A DNA stretch of 64,000 bases from contig NZ_CP030771.1 in assembly GCF_006088715.1 (NCBI RefSeq), positions 5,971,501-6,035,500 on the forward strand, in the 5' to 3' direction. The DNA is from Streptomyces sp. YIM 121038. GTDB lineage: Bacteria > Actinomycetota > Actinomycetes > Streptomycetales > Streptomycetaceae. Position 1 is the stretch's first letter; each line of letters begins with the position of its first letter. Below, piece after piece: positions 42,157 to 51,084 of this stretch. The notes below the pieces were generated by a model. The model ran no database searches. It had not been told where the DNA came from and saw only the letters and a program-made list of their open reading frames with translations. The position numbers and the translations under genes are program-made.

Positions 42157-43827
42157 TCAGATTCCGGCCGCCTCCGCGAAGTCCCGCTTCAGGGCGGCCA
42201 GGAGCTCCGCGGCCCGCGCGTGGGCGGCGGGCAGGCCGGGGCGGTCCGCGACCGGCACCACGACCTCCAGGTAGCACTTCAGCTTCGGCTCGGTGCCGCT
42301 CGGGCGCACGATCACGCGCGCCCCGTCGAGGGTGTAGCGCAGCCCGTCCGTGGGCGGCAGCTGCGCCGAGCCCCCGGCCAGGTCCTCCGCGCGCGTCACC
42401 GCGAGCCCGGCCAGGCGCGCCGGCGGCTGCTCGCGCAGGCGCCGCATCGCGGCCGCGATCAGCGACAGGTCCGCCACGCGCACCGACAGCTGGTCGGTGG
42501 CGTGCAGCCCGTGGGCGAGCGCCAGGTCGTCGAGGAGGTCGAGCAGCGTGCGGCCCTCCTCCTTGAGCTCCGAGGCCAGCTCGGTGATCAGGAGCGCCGC
42601 CGTGATGCCGTCCTTGTCGCGGACGCCCTCGGGGTCGACGCAGTAGCCGAGCGCCTCCTCGTAGCCGTACCGCAGGCCCTCGACGCGGGCGATCCACTTG
42701 AAGCCCGTGAGGGTCTCCTCGTAGCCGAGGCCCGCCGTCCGCGCGATCCGGCCGAGCAGCGACGACGACACGATCGACTCGGCGAACACGCCCTCGGCCC
42801 CGCGCCGCACCAGATGGGCCGCGAGCAGCGCGCCCACCTCGTCGCCGCGCAGCATGCGCCAGGCGGTGCGCCCGGCGTCGGTGGGCACGGCCACCGCGCA
42901 GCGGTCCGCGTCCGGGTCGTTGGCGATCACCAGGTCGGGCCGCGCCTCGCGGGCCGTGGCGAACGCCAGGTCCATCGCGCCCGGCTCCTCCGGGTTCGGG
43001 AACGCCACCGTCGGGAAGTCCGGGTCGGCCTCGGCCTGCGCGGCCACGAGCACCGGCTCGGGGAAGCCGGCCCGCGCGAAGGCGGCGAGGAGCGTGTCCT
43101 TGCCGACGCCGTGCATGGCCGTGTAGACGGTCCGGGCACTCCGGGCCGAGCCCGGGGACAGGACCGCGTCCGTACGCGCCAGATACGCCTGGAGGACCTC
43201 CTCGCCGAGGACCTCCCAGCCGGACTCCGGGCGCGCCACGTCGTGCAGGCTCGCCACCGCGTCGATCTCCGCCGCGATCTCCCCGTCGGCGGGCGGCACG
43301 ATCTGCGAGCCGTCGCCCAGGTAGACCTTGTAGCCGTTGTCGCGCGGCGGGTTGTGGCTGGCCGTGACCTCCACGCCCGCGACGGCGCCCAGGTGCCGTA
43401 TGGCGAAGGCGAGGACCGGCGTCGGCAGCGGCCGGGGCAGCACGGCGGCGCGGAGCCCGGCGCCGGTCATCACGGCCGCCGTGTCCCGCGCGAAGTCCGC
43501 CGACTTGTAGCGGGCGTCGTAGCCGATGACGACCAGGCCGCCGGTGTGGCCCTTGCCCTTCAGGTACGCGGCCAGACCCGCGGCCGCGCGGATCACCACG
43601 GAGCGGTTCATCCGCATCGGGCCCGCGCCCAGCTCGCCGCGCAGTCCGGCGGTGCCGAACTGGAGCGTGCCGGCGAAGCGGGCCGCGAGGTCGGCCAGGA
43701 CGTCCGCGCCGTCCGCCGCCCCCGCGATGAGCTTCGCCAGCTCCTCGCGGGTGTCCGCGTCCGGGTCCTCGTCGAGCCACGTCCGGGCCCGGTCGATGAG
43801 TACGTCGTGCTCCTGGTGGTCCTGCAC
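42157..43827 (-). CDS. Phosphohexomutase / phosphopentomutase-type enzyme
   Basis: 556 residues of the alpha-D-phosphohexomutase superfamily. Phosphoserine loop TASHNPPRDNGYK, metal loop DPDADR, sugar loop region GYEEALGYCVDPEGVRDKDG and phosphate-binding RPSGTEPK are intact, as is the N-terminal QFGTAGLRGELGAGPMRMN. Members of this long form act on hexose or pentose phosphates. Its position 49 bases after the nucleoside phosphorylase suggests it interconverts (deoxy)ribose 1- and 5-phosphates, which would link PNP to DeoC; annotation as phosphomannomutase is common. GTG 43827 has GGAGAGG upstream. Confidence 0.9.
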   Translation of the reverse strand: MQDHQEHDVLIDRARTWLDEDPDADTREELAKLIAGAADGADVLADLAARFAGTLQFGTAGLRGELGAGPMRMNRSVVIRAAAGLAAYLKGKGHTGGLVVIGYDARYKSADFARDTAAVMTGAGLRAAVLPRPLPTPVLAFAIRHLGAVAGVEVTASHNPPRDNGYKVYLGDGSQIVPPADGEIAAEIDAVASLHDVARPESGWEVLGEEVLQAYLARTDAVLSPGSARSARTVYTAMHGVGKDTLLAAFARAGFPEPVLVAAQAEADPDFPTVAFPNPEEPGAMDLAFATAREARPDLVIANDPDADRCAVAVPTDAGRTAWRMLRGDEVGALLAAHLVRRGAEGVFAESIVSSSLLGRIARTAGLGYEETLTGFKWIARVEGLRYGYEEALGYCVDPEGVRDKDGITAALLITELASELKEEGRTLLDLLDDLALAHGLHATDQLSVRVADLSLIAAAMRRLREQPPARLAGLAVTRAEDLAGGSAQLPPTDGLRYTLDGARVIVRPSGTEPKLKCYLEVVVPVADRPGLPAAHARAAELLAALKRDFAEAAGI

Positions 43828-43876
43828 GTGTGGTCAGCCTCTCCGTGAGGGGGTCGTACGCCTGGGGGCGGCGCGG

Positions 43877-44701
43877 TCAGAGGCGGTCGAGGACCTTGCC
43901 GAGCAGCTCGCCCATGCGGGTCGCCGAGTCGCGGCCCGCCTGGAGGACCTCCTCGTGGTTGAGGGGCTCGCCCGTCATGCCCGCGGCGAGGTTGGTGACC
44001 AGGGAGATGCCGAGCACCTCGGCCCCGGCCTCGCGCGCCGCGATGGCCTCCAGGACGGTCGACATGCCGACGAGGTCCGCCCCGATGGTGCGGGCCATGC
44101 GGATCTCGGCGGGCGTCTCGTAGTGCGGGCCGGGGAACTGCGCGTAGACGCCCTCTTCGAGGGTCGGGTCGACCTCCTTGCACAGCGCGCGCAGGCGCGG
44201 CGAGTACAGGTCCGTGAGGTCCACGAAGTTCGCGCCGACGATCGGGGACGTCGCCGTGAGGTTGAGGTGATCGCTGATCAGGACCGGCTGGCCCGGGCGC
44301 ATGCCCTCGCGCAGACCGCCGCAGCCGTTGGTGAGCACGATGGTCTTGCAGCCCGCGGCGACGGCGGTGCGCACGCCGTGCGCGACCGCGGCGACGCCCC
44401 GGCCCTCGTAGTAGTGCGTGCGGCCCAGGAAGACCAGGACGCGCTTGTCGCCGACCTTGAAGGAGCGGATCTTGCCGCCGTGGCCCGCGACGGCGGGCGG
44501 CGGGAAGCCGGGCAGCTCGGTGACCGGGAACTCGGCCTCGGGGGCGCCGAGCGCGTCGACGGCCGGTGCCCAGCCGGAGCCCATCACGAGGGCGACGTCG
44601 TGGGTCTCGGCGCCCGTCAGCTCACGCAGGCGCGTGGCGGCGGCGTCGGCGGCGGCGTACGGGTCGCCCTGGATGTCGTCCGGAATAACTGAAGCGTTCA
44701 C
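43877..44701 (-). CDS. Purine nucleoside phosphorylase (trimeric type)
   Basis: 274 residues. Phosphorolysis of (deoxy)inosine and (deoxy)guanosine to base and pentose 1-phosphate. PNP-I trimeric signatures: [33 protein letters not shown], purine-site VGMSTVLEA and TNLAAGM with the specificity Asn. GTG 44701 has TACCCT 7 bases upstream and no Shine-Dalgarno sequence, predicting a leaderless mRNA. A perfect nucleoside operator lies at the expected -35. The phosphomutase gene follows in the same operon. Confidence 0.95.
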   Translation of the reverse strand: MNASVIPDDIQGDPYAAADAAATRLRELTGAETHDVALVMGSGWAPAVDALGAPEAEFPVTELPGFPPPAVAGHGGKIRSFKVGDKRVLVFLGRTHYYEGRGVAAVAHGVRTAVAAGCKTIVLTNGCGGLREGMRPGQPVLISDHLNLTATSPIVGANFVDLTDLYSPRLRALCKEVDPTLEEGVYAQFPGPHYETPAEIRMARTIGADLVGMSTVLEAIAAREAGAEVLGISLVTNLAAGMTGEPLNHEEVLQAGRDSATRMGELLGKVLDRL

Positions 44702-44725
44702 GCCGACGAGGGTAGCCGGTTACGC

Positions 44726-44739
44726 CCTACGCGCGTAGA
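44726..44739 (-). promoter_or_regulatory. Nucleoside operator, site 6 (purine nucleoside phosphorylase)
   Basis: Perfect CTACGCGCGTAG (44727-44738). It is centred 31 bases before the predicted start at GTG 44701, so here it covers the -35 rather than the -10. Confidence 0.8.
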
Positions 44740-44768
44740 TGACGAGGCTCACGGGATCGGGATCGTTG

Positions 44769-44788
44769 CCTTGTCGTTTCCGACAAGG
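44769..44788 (-). terminator. Small hairpin after the cyclotransferase-like gene
   Basis: CCTTGTCG-TTTC-CGACAAGG, a perfect 8-bp stem, 27 bases past the stop of the minus-strand gene at 44816. Confidence 0.6.
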
Positions 44789-44815
44789 TGATCGACCGGC
44801 TCCTGCCGGAGCGGG

Positions 44816-45253
44816 TCAGCACGGGCGTTTGCGCAGTTCCATCACGTAGTCGTGGGGGGCGCCCGCGGACTCGGCGGCGTCGGCCAGCTCGCCGAGGTAG
44901 CGCGCCGAGGGCAGGCCGCCCTCGTAGCCGTTCAGGACGTAGACCCACGCGGGCTCCTCGCCCTCCAGGGTGTGGATCCGCACCCGCATGCGCCGGTAGA
45001 TGTCGAGGCCGACGCCCTCCCAGCGGTCCATGGAGTCCTCGTCCATCGGCGCCACGTCGTACAGGGCGACGAAGACCTGGGAGCGCGGGGCCTCCACGAT
45101 CGTGGCCAGTGCGCCCTCCCAGCCCATGTGCTCGCCCCCGAACGTCAGCCGCCAGCCGTTCAGCCAGCCGGTCGCGCGCAGCGGCGAGTGCGGGGCGCGG
45201 CGCGTCATGAGCCGCGCGTCGAGATTGCCGGCGTACGCGGCGTAGAGCGACAT
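44816..45253 (-). CDS. Gamma-glutamylcyclotransferase-like protein
   Basis: 145 residues. It begins YAAYAGNLDARLM, matching the YGSNL-type opening of the GGCT/AIG2 fold, then FVALYDVAPMDEDSMDRWEG and VYVLNGYEGGLPSARYLGELADAA near the end. The family removes or releases 5-oxoproline from gamma-glutamyl amines, but many members are of unknown function. ATG 45253 has TACCCT seven bases upstream (minus strand), predicting a leaderless transcript. Confidence 0.85.
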   Translation of the reverse strand: MSLYAAYAGNLDARLMTRRAPHSPLRATGWLNGWRLTFGGEHMGWEGALATIVEAPRSQVFVALYDVAPMDEDSMDRWEGVGLDIYRRMRVRIHTLEGEEPAWVYVLNGYEGGLPSARYLGELADAAESAGAPHDYVMELRKRPC

Positions 45254-45623
45254 GCCGTCGAGGGTACGGCTTTCTGGCGTGGGCGCCCTACGCAGTTGCC
45301 GTTAAGGGGGCTGCGCCCCCTTAACCGGCCCTTTCTGGCGCTTCGCGCCTTGTTCTCCGGTGCCGGGTGGCGTTTGGGTTCCCGCGCTTCGCGCTTGTCC
45401 TCAAGCGCCGGACGGGCTGGGTGGGGGTGCCGGGCGGGTGGGTTTCCGCGCTTCGCGCTTGTCCTCAAGCGCCGGACGGGCTGAAGGGGGGTGCTGGGCG
45501 TTCGTTCTCGGGTGCCGGATGGGCTGGGTAGGGGTGCGCTGGGCGGGCGTTCTCGGGGGTGCTGGGGGGTGGGGGCGGGGCCCCGCTCGCTCGGTGCTCG
45601 GGGCGTACGGGACAATGGAGTAC
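45254..45623. repeat. 370-bp repeat-rich divergent intergenic region
   Basis: Perfect hairpin GTTAAGGGGGC-TGC-GCCCCCTTAAC (45301-45325). A 38-bp exact direct repeat (45382-45419 and 45446-45483, beginning CCGCGCTTCGCGCTTGTCC) includes the inverted copy of the dispersed AGCCCGTCCGGCG...GAGGA element. Several CTTCGCGC units and a G-rich run (45484-45590) follow. No gene is supported. Confidence 0.7.
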
Positions 45624-47063
45624 GTGACTCGGATCGTGATCATTGGTGGCGGACCCGGCGGATACGAGGCGGCGCTGGTCGCGGCCCAGCTCGGCGCGGA
45701 GGTGACCGTCGTCGACTGCGACGGTCTGGGCGGGGCGTCGGTGCTCACCGACTGCGTGCCGTCGAAGACCCTGATCGCGACGGCCGAGGTGATGACCACC
45801 TTCGACTCGTCGTACGAAGAGCTCGGGATCATCGTCGAGGACGACACCCCGCACATCGACCAGGCCGCGCGTGTCGTGGGCGTGGACCTCGGCAAGGTGA
45901 ACCGCCGGGTGAAGCGGCTCGCGCTCGCGCAGTCGCACGACATCACCGCGTCCGTGACGCGGGCGGGCGCGCGCGTGCTCCGCGGCCGCGGACGCCTCGA
46001 GGGCCAGCAGGCCATGGACGGGTCGCGGACCGTGGTCGTGCGCGCCGCCGACGGGACCGAGGAGCGGCTCACCGCCGACGCCGTGCTCATCGCCACCGGC
46101 GGCCACCCGCGCGAGCTGCCGGACGCCCAGCCGGACGGCGAGCGCATCCTGAACTGGACGCAGGTGTACGACCTCGACGAGCTGCCCGAGGAGCTCATCG
46201 TGGTCGGCTCCGGCGTCACCGGCGCCGAGTTCGCGGGTGCCTACCAGGCGCTCGGGTCCAAGGTGACCCTCGTGTCCTCGCGCGACCGCGTGCTGCCGGG
46301 CGAGGACCCGGACGCCGCCGCCGTCCTGGAGGACGTCTTCCGCCGCCGCGGGATGAACGTGATGGGCCGTACCCGCGCCGCCTCCGCCAAGCGCGTGGGC
46401 GACCGCGTGGAGGTCACCCTCGCCGACGGGCGCGTCATCTCCGGCACGCACTGCCTGATGGCCGTCGGCGCCATCCCCAACAGCAGCGGCATGGGCCTGG
46501 AGGAGGCCGGGGTCAAGCTGAAGGACTCCGGGCACATCTGGACCGACCGGGTGTCCAGGACCTCCGCCCCCGGTGTGTACGCGGCCGGTGACGTCACCGG
46601 CATCTTCGCCCTCGCCTCCGTGGCCGCCATGCAGGGCCGCATCGCGATGTACCACTTCCTGGGCGACGCGGTGACCCCGCTGAACCTGAAGACCGTCTCG
46701 TCGAACGTCTTCACCGACCCGGAGATCGCCACCGTCGGCTACACCCAGGCCGACGTCGACGCGGGCAAGATCGACGCCCGGGTGGTCAAGCTGCCCCTCC
46801 TGCGCAACCCGCGCGCGAAGATGCAGGGCATCCGGGACGGCTTCGTCAAGATCTTCTGCCGCCCCGGTACGGGGATCGTGGTCGGCGGCGTGATCGTCGC
46901 ACCGCGCGCTTCGGAACTGATCCACCCCATCTCGATCGCGGTCGACAACAATCTGACGGTGGAGCAGATCGCTAACGCCTTCACCGTGTACCCCTCGCTT
47001 TCGGGGTCGATCGCCGAGGTGGCCCGGCAGCTGCACACGCGGAAGACGAGCGGCGAGGCCTGA
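45624..47063 (+). CDS. lpdA: LpdA-type NAD(P)H-quinone dehydrogenase flavoprotein
   Basis: 479 residues from GTG 45624 (ATG 45615 adds three). Class I disulfide-reductase fold: RIVIIGGGPGGYEAALVAA for FAD, IVVGSGVTGAEFAGAYQALG for NAD(P), VYAAGDVTGIF and a C-terminal dimer domain ending in YPSLSGSIAEVARQL. The redox motif GGTCLNVGC is replaced by GGASVLTDC, leaving one cysteine, so it is not a dihydrolipoamide dehydrogenase. This matches mycobacterial LpdA (Rv3303c)-type quinone reductases. GACAAT 7 bases before the GTG may be its -10. Confidence 0.9.
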   Translation: MTRIVIIGGGPGGYEAALVAAQLGAEVTVVDCDGLGGASVLTDCVPSKTLIATAEVMTTFDSSYEELGIIVEDDTPHIDQAARVVGVDLGKVNRRVKRLALAQSHDITASVTRAGARVLRGRGRLEGQQAMDGSRTVVVRAADGTEERLTADAVLIATGGHPRELPDAQPDGERILNWTQVYDLDELPEELIVVGSGVTGAEFAGAYQALGSKVTLVSSRDRVLPGEDPDAAAVLEDVFRRRGMNVMGRTRAASAKRVGDRVEVTLADGRVISGTHCLMAVGAIPNSSGMGLEEAGVKLKDSGHIWTDRVSRTSAPGVYAAGDVTGIFALASVAAMQGRIAMYHFLGDAVTPLNLKTVSSNVFTDPEIATVGYTQADVDAGKIDARVVKLPLLRNPRAKMQGIRDGFVKIFCRPGTGIVVGGVIVAPRASELIHPISIAVDNNLTVEQIANAFTVYPSLSGSIAEVARQLHTRKTSGEA

Positions 47064-47167
47064 TTCCGGTGTCCCCGGGTGCCGCGCGCGGCACCCGGAA
47101 GTGATCCCTCCGGCGGCCGGAATCAACTCTTCGCAGGTCACAGCCTGTTGCCGTCCATGCGTCCGGC

Positions 47168-47181
47168 ATAGGCGCGTAGAG
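47168..47181 (+). promoter_or_regulatory. Nucleoside operator, site 7 (deoR, weaker)
   Basis: ATAGGCGCGTAGAG, 10 of 12 matches to CTACGCGCGTAG with an intact right half. It overlaps -10-like TAGAGT (47177-47182), about 100 bases before the deoR start, consistent with autoregulation. Confidence 0.6.
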
Positions 47182-47278
47182 TACCCCTATACCACTCCCA
47201 CCCCTGTCGTGCGTACAACTTCTGTAATTCGGCGCAAACTGCTGAAAGCAGACGGTCGTTGGGGTTACTGTCAGTTTC

Positions 47279-48250
47279 GTGTTCGCTGCAGAACGTCGCC
47301 AATTGATCCTCGAAATGGTGCGGGCCAACGGGGCTGTGTCGCTCCGTGAGCTCGCCCGCGTCGTCCAGACCTCCGAAGTGACCGTACGGCGGGACGTGCG
47401 CGCGCTGGAGGCAGAAGGACTCCTCGACCGCCGGCATGGCGGTGCGGTATTGCCGGGCGGATTCACGCGGGAGTCCGGCTTTCCGCAGAAATCGCATCTC
47501 GCGTCCGCCGAGAAGACGGCCATCGCCGACCTCGCGGCGGGTCTCGTCGATGAGGGCGAGGCCATCGTCGTCGGGGCGGGTACGACCACGCAGGAGCTGG
47601 CCCGCCGGCTCGCGCGGGTACCCGGCCTGACCGTGGTCACCAACTCCCTGCTCGTGGCCCAGGCCCTGGCCCACGCCAACAGAGTGGAAGTCGTCATGAC
47701 CGGCGGCACCCTGCGCGGCTCCAACTACGCCCTGGTGGGCAGTGGTGCCGAACAGTCGCTCCAGGGGCTCAGGGTCTCGCGCGCCTTCCTGTCCGGCAGT
47801 GGCCTGACCGCAGAGCGCGGCCTGTCCACGTCGAACATGCTGTCCGCGAGCGTGGACCGCGCGCTCGTCCAGGCGGCGGCCGAGGTCGTGGTCCTCGCCG
47901 ACCACACCAAACTCGGCACGGACACGATGTTCCAGACCGTGCCGACGGACGTCATCACCCGCCTCGTCACCGACGAACCGCCCGCCCACGACGACCGCGC
48001 GGCCACCGAGTTGCAGGCCCTGGCGGACCAGGGCGTGCAGATCGCCGTGGCCGGCGGAGCCGCGGGCCCCGGCCAGGGCCCGGGGGTCGACCCCGTGCCC
48101 ACGGGCCGCCAGCCCCGCAGGGACGTACCGCTGCCCGGCCAGCGGCGGGGGCACGGGGGCCAGGGGCCGCAGCTGCGCAGTGCGGCGGTCCTGGGCGACC
48201 AGCAGTCCGGGGAGCGGGCGGCGAGGGTGGCCGACCTCCGGCGGCGGTAG
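47279..48250 (+). CDS. DeoR-family transcriptional regulator, candidate nucleoside repressor
   Basis: 323 residues. N-terminal helix-turn-helix RRQLILEMVRANGAVSLRELARVVQTSEVTVRRDVRALEAEGLLDRRHGGA, shown only in part by key residues SEVTVRRD and RRHGGA; the sugar-phosphate sensor domain has GAGTTTQELA, VVTNSLLVA, VMTGGTLRG and VVLADHTKLG. Residues ~255-323 form a Gly/Pro/Arg/Gln tail beyond the usual length. Such regulators respond to sugar phosphates such as deoxyribose 5-phosphate. GTG 47279 follows TACTGT by seven bases, so a leaderless promoter is possible in addition to the operator-bearing one. Named as the regulon repressor by inference only. Confidence 0.88.
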   Translation: MFAAERRQLILEMVRANGAVSLRELARVVQTSEVTVRRDVRALEAEGLLDRRHGGAVLPGGFTRESGFPQKSHLASAEKTAIADLAAGLVDEGEAIVVGAGTTTQELARRLARVPGLTVVTNSLLVAQALAHANRVEVVMTGGTLRGSNYALVGSGAEQSLQGLRVSRAFLSGSGLTAERGLSTSNMLSASVDRALVQAAAEVVVLADHTKLGTDTMFQTVPTDVITRLVTDEPPAHDDRAATELQALADQGVQIAVAGGAAGPGQGPGVDPVPTGRQPRRDVPLPGQRRGHGGQGPQLRSAAVLGDQQSGERAARVADLRRR

Positions 48251-48281
48251 GCCAGGGGGCGGGGCGCGCCGCGCCTCGTCC

Positions 48282-48851
48282 TCAGCCGCCGGACGGGCCC
48301 GCGGGGTGGGCCTTGAGGCCGCGCAGGGTCAGGGTGAGCAGGCGGTCGGCGAGCTCCGGGTCGCCGGGGGACTCCTCGGCGGCCAGGGCGATCGCGTTCG
48401 TCAGCTGGAGCAGGTCCTCGATGGACACGCCCGCGCGCACCGCGCCCGCCGCCTGGGCGCGGGCGAGGAGGGCCGCACCCGCCTCCCGCATGGGGCGGCT
48501 GCACCGCCCCAGCGGGGTGCTGTCGTCCCGCGACACCGACATCAGGGCCCGCGCGAGCCCCCGGTACTCGCTCGCGTGCGTCACCAGGGCGCGCAGCCAC
48601 GCCACGAGGGCCGCACAGGGCTGCGGGGCGCCGAGCAGCTCCCGTGAGCGGCTCAGGAGGTCGCTGACCGCTTCCTCGAACACGGCGCTCATCAGGGCGT
48701 GGCGGTTGGGGAAGTGCCGGTACAGGGTGCCGATGCCCACGCCCGCGCGGCGGGCGACGTCTTCGAGGGAGGTGTCCGTGCCGTGCTCCGCGAAGGCGGA
48801 GCGGGCCTCCTTCAGGAGGCGCTGGTGGTTGCGCTGGGCATCGGCGCGCAT
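48282..48851 (-). CDS. TetR-family transcriptional regulator
   Basis: 189 residues. The TetR_N domain reads RLLKEARSAFAEHGTDTSLE then VARRAGVGIGTLYRHFPNR, and the C-terminal SBD-like domain contains ALARALMSVSRDDSTPLG. GGAGG precedes ATG 48851. The last codons (AGPSGG, stop) lie inside a copy of the dispersed GTCCGGCG-type repeat, suggesting the repeat replaced or created the gene end. It is convergent with deoR. Target unknown. Confidence 0.9.
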   Translation of the reverse strand: MRADAQRNHQRLLKEARSAFAEHGTDTSLEDVARRAGVGIGTLYRHFPNRHALMSAVFEEAVSDLLSRSRELLGAPQPCAALVAWLRALVTHASEYRGLARALMSVSRDDSTPLGRCSRPMREAGAALLARAQAAGAVRAGVSIEDLLQLTNAIALAAEESPGDPELADRLLTLTLRGLKAHPAGPSGG

Positions 48852-48963
48852 GCGGCCTCCTCGGTCGCCGGACGGTCCGAACGCCCCCGCCCACCCGCCC
48901 CGGAAGGGGACGGGTGGGCGGAGGCCTGGCGGTACGGGCTCAGGGTGCCCGTACCGGGAAGAG

Positions 48964-50736
48964 TCAGTCCTTGATCTCGCAGATGGCCGCGCCCGAGGTG
49001 AGGCTCGCGCCCACCTCGGCCTGGAGGCCCTTGACGGTGCCGGAGCGGTGGGCGTTCAGGGGCTGCTCCATCTTCATGGCCTCCAGGACCACGATGAGGT
49101 CGCCCTCCTTGACCTCCTGGCCCTCCTCGACCGCGACCTTGACGATCGTGCCCTGCATCGGCGACGCCAGGGTGTCGCCGGACGCCGCCGGGCCGGACTT
49201 CTTGGCCGCGCGGCGCTTCGGCTTGGCGCCCGCCGAAAGTCCCGTACGCGCCAGGGACATGCCCATGCCGGCGGGCAGGGAGACCTCGAGGCGCTTGCCG
49301 CCGACCTCGACGACGATCGTCTCGCGGTCGCCGTCCTCCTCCTCGGCGTCGCCGCCCACGGGGGCGAACGGGGGGATGTCGTTGACGAACTCGGTCTCGA
49401 TCCACCGGGTGAAGACCGTGAACGGCTCGTCGGAGCCGGTCAGTTCGGGTGCGAACGCCGGGTCGGCGACCACCTTGCGGTGGAACGGGATGGCGGTGGC
49501 CATGCCCTCGACCTCGAACTCGGCCAGCGCGCGGGCGGCCCGCTCCAGGGCCTCCTTGCGGGTGCGCCCGGTGACGATCAGCTTGGCGAGCAGCGAGTCC
49601 CAGGCCGGGCCGATGACCGAGCCGGACTCGACGCCCGCGTCCAGGCGGACACCGGGGCCGGACGGGCCCGCGAACCTGGTGACGGTGCCGGGGGCGGGCA
49701 GGAAGCCCCGGCCCGGGTCCTCGCCGTTGATGCGGAACTCGAAGGAGTGGCCGCGCAGTTCGGGGTCGCCGTAGCCGAGCTCCGCGCCGTCGGCGATGCG
49801 GAACATCTCGCGGACCAGGTCGATCCCGGCGACCTCCTCGGTGACCGGGTGCTCCACCTGGAGACGGGTGTTGACCTCCAGGAAGGAGATCGTGCCGTCG
49901 GCGCCGACGAGGAACTCGACGGTGCCCGCGCCGACGTAGCCGGCCTCCTTCAGGATCGCCTTCGACGCGCTGTACAGCTCCTCGACCTGGGCGTCGGAGA
50001 GGAACGGCGCCGGGGCCTCCTCCACCAGCTTCTGGTGGCGGCGCTGGAGCGAGCAGTCACGGGTGGAGACCACGACCACGTTGCCGTGCTGGTCGGCGAG
50101 GCACTGGGTCTCGACGTGGCGCGGCTTGTCCAGGTAGCGCTCCACGAAGCACTCGCCGCGGCCGAAGGCGGCGACCGCCTCGCGCACCGCGGAGTCGTAC
50201 AGCTCCGGCACCTCTTCGAGGGTGCGGGCGACCTTCAGGCCGCGGCCGCCGCCGCCGAACGCCGCCTTGATGGCGATGGGCAGGCCGTGCTCCTCGGCGA
50301 ACGCGACGACCTCGTCGGCACCCGAGACCGGGTCCGGGGTGCCCGCGACCAGCGGGGCGCCCGCGCGCTGCGCGATGTGCCGGGCGGCGACCTTGTCACC
50401 CAGGTCCCGGATCGCCTGCGGCGGCGGGCCGATCCAGGTGAGGCCCGCGTCCAGGACGGCCTGCGCGAACTCGGCGTTCTCGGAGAGGAAGCCGTAGCCG
50501 GGGTGGACGGCGTCCGCCCCGGAGTCCTTGGCGGCGGCGAGCACCTTCGCCATGTCCAGATAACTGGTCGCCGGGGTGTCACCGCCGAGGGCGAACGCCT
50601 CGTCTGCGGCCCGCACATGCAGCGCGTCCCGGTCGGGGTCCGCGTAGACGGCAACGCTCGCGATCCCGGCATCCCGGCACGCCCGGGCGACCCGGACAGC
50701 GATTTCGCCACGGTTGGCGATGAGCACCTTGCGCAC
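48964..50736 (-). CDS. accA2: Acyl-CoA carboxylase alpha subunit (biotin carboxylase + carrier)
   Basis: 590 residues, exactly the AccA2 size I recall from S. coelicolor. Biotin carboxylase: [32 protein letters not shown]-grasp [26 protein letters not shown] and [14 protein letters not shown]. The C-terminal biotinyl domain has [10 protein letters not shown] with biotin Lys555. It carboxylates biotin for acetyl- and propionyl-CoA carboxylation together with a beta subunit such as the one at 54190. AGGAGGGAG precedes GTG 50736. Confidence 0.96.
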   Translation of the reverse strand: MRKVLIANRGEIAVRVARACRDAGIASVAVYADPDRDALHVRAADEAFALGGDTPATSYLDMAKVLAAAKDSGADAVHPGYGFLSENAEFAQAVLDAGLTWIGPPPQAIRDLGDKVAARHIAQRAGAPLVAGTPDPVSGADEVVAFAEEHGLPIAIKAAFGGGGRGLKVARTLEEVPELYDSAVREAVAAFGRGECFVERYLDKPRHVETQCLADQHGNVVVVSTRDCSLQRRHQKLVEEAPAPFLSDAQVEELYSASKAILKEAGYVGAGTVEFLVGADGTISFLEVNTRLQVEHPVTEEVAGIDLVREMFRIADGAELGYGDPELRGHSFEFRINGEDPGRGFLPAPGTVTRFAGPSGPGVRLDAGVESGSVIGPAWDSLLAKLIVTGRTRKEALERAARALAEFEVEGMATAIPFHRKVVADPAFAPELTGSDEPFTVFTRWIETEFVNDIPPFAPVGGDAEEEDGDRETIVVEVGGKRLEVSLPAGMGMSLARTGLSAGAKPKRRAAKKSGPAASGDTLASPMQGTIVKVAVEEGQEVKEGDLIVVLEAMKMEQPLNAHRSGTVKGLQAEVGASLTSGAAICEIKD

Positions 50737-51084
50737 GATGGCTCCCTCCTTGAAACAAGCCGAGTTTAGGGACTGCCGACACGCCCTTTCGACCCGTCCC
50801 CATTGGTGAGCTTGCCCACACGGAGCGTGATCCGAGGCGCGCCCGACCCCCGAAATCCCTTGTCGCACCGTGGTACGCAGGGTCCCTTCCCGGCAGCGTA
50901 GCCCTCCGGTGTGCTCAAGGTCTCTGTGAGGGCGCGCTGCGGCGCGGGAGCTTTCTTTGTGGAGTCCCTACGAATGGCCCAATGAATCTTTGCCTCCGGC
51001 ACGGCTCTTGTCCCCCGGTTTACCCGTTAGTAGCGTGCCCGATGGCTCGTACGTACTTGCGGTAACAGCGGTTGCCGGGGATCG
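50737..51084. other. 348-bp divergent intergenic region upstream of accA2
   Basis: No gene is seen. It must hold the accA2 promoter on the minus strand (not clear) and a good plus-strand promoter at 51008-51036. GCGCGCTGCGGCGCG near 50932 is a partial dyad. Confidence 0.5.
51008..51036 (+). promoter_or_regulatory. HrdB-like promoter
   Basis: TTGTCC (51008-51013), exactly 17 bases, TAGCGT (51031-51036). This is the best-spaced -35/-10 pair I found. It would start transcription near 51043 for the small membrane protein gene. Confidence 0.65.
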
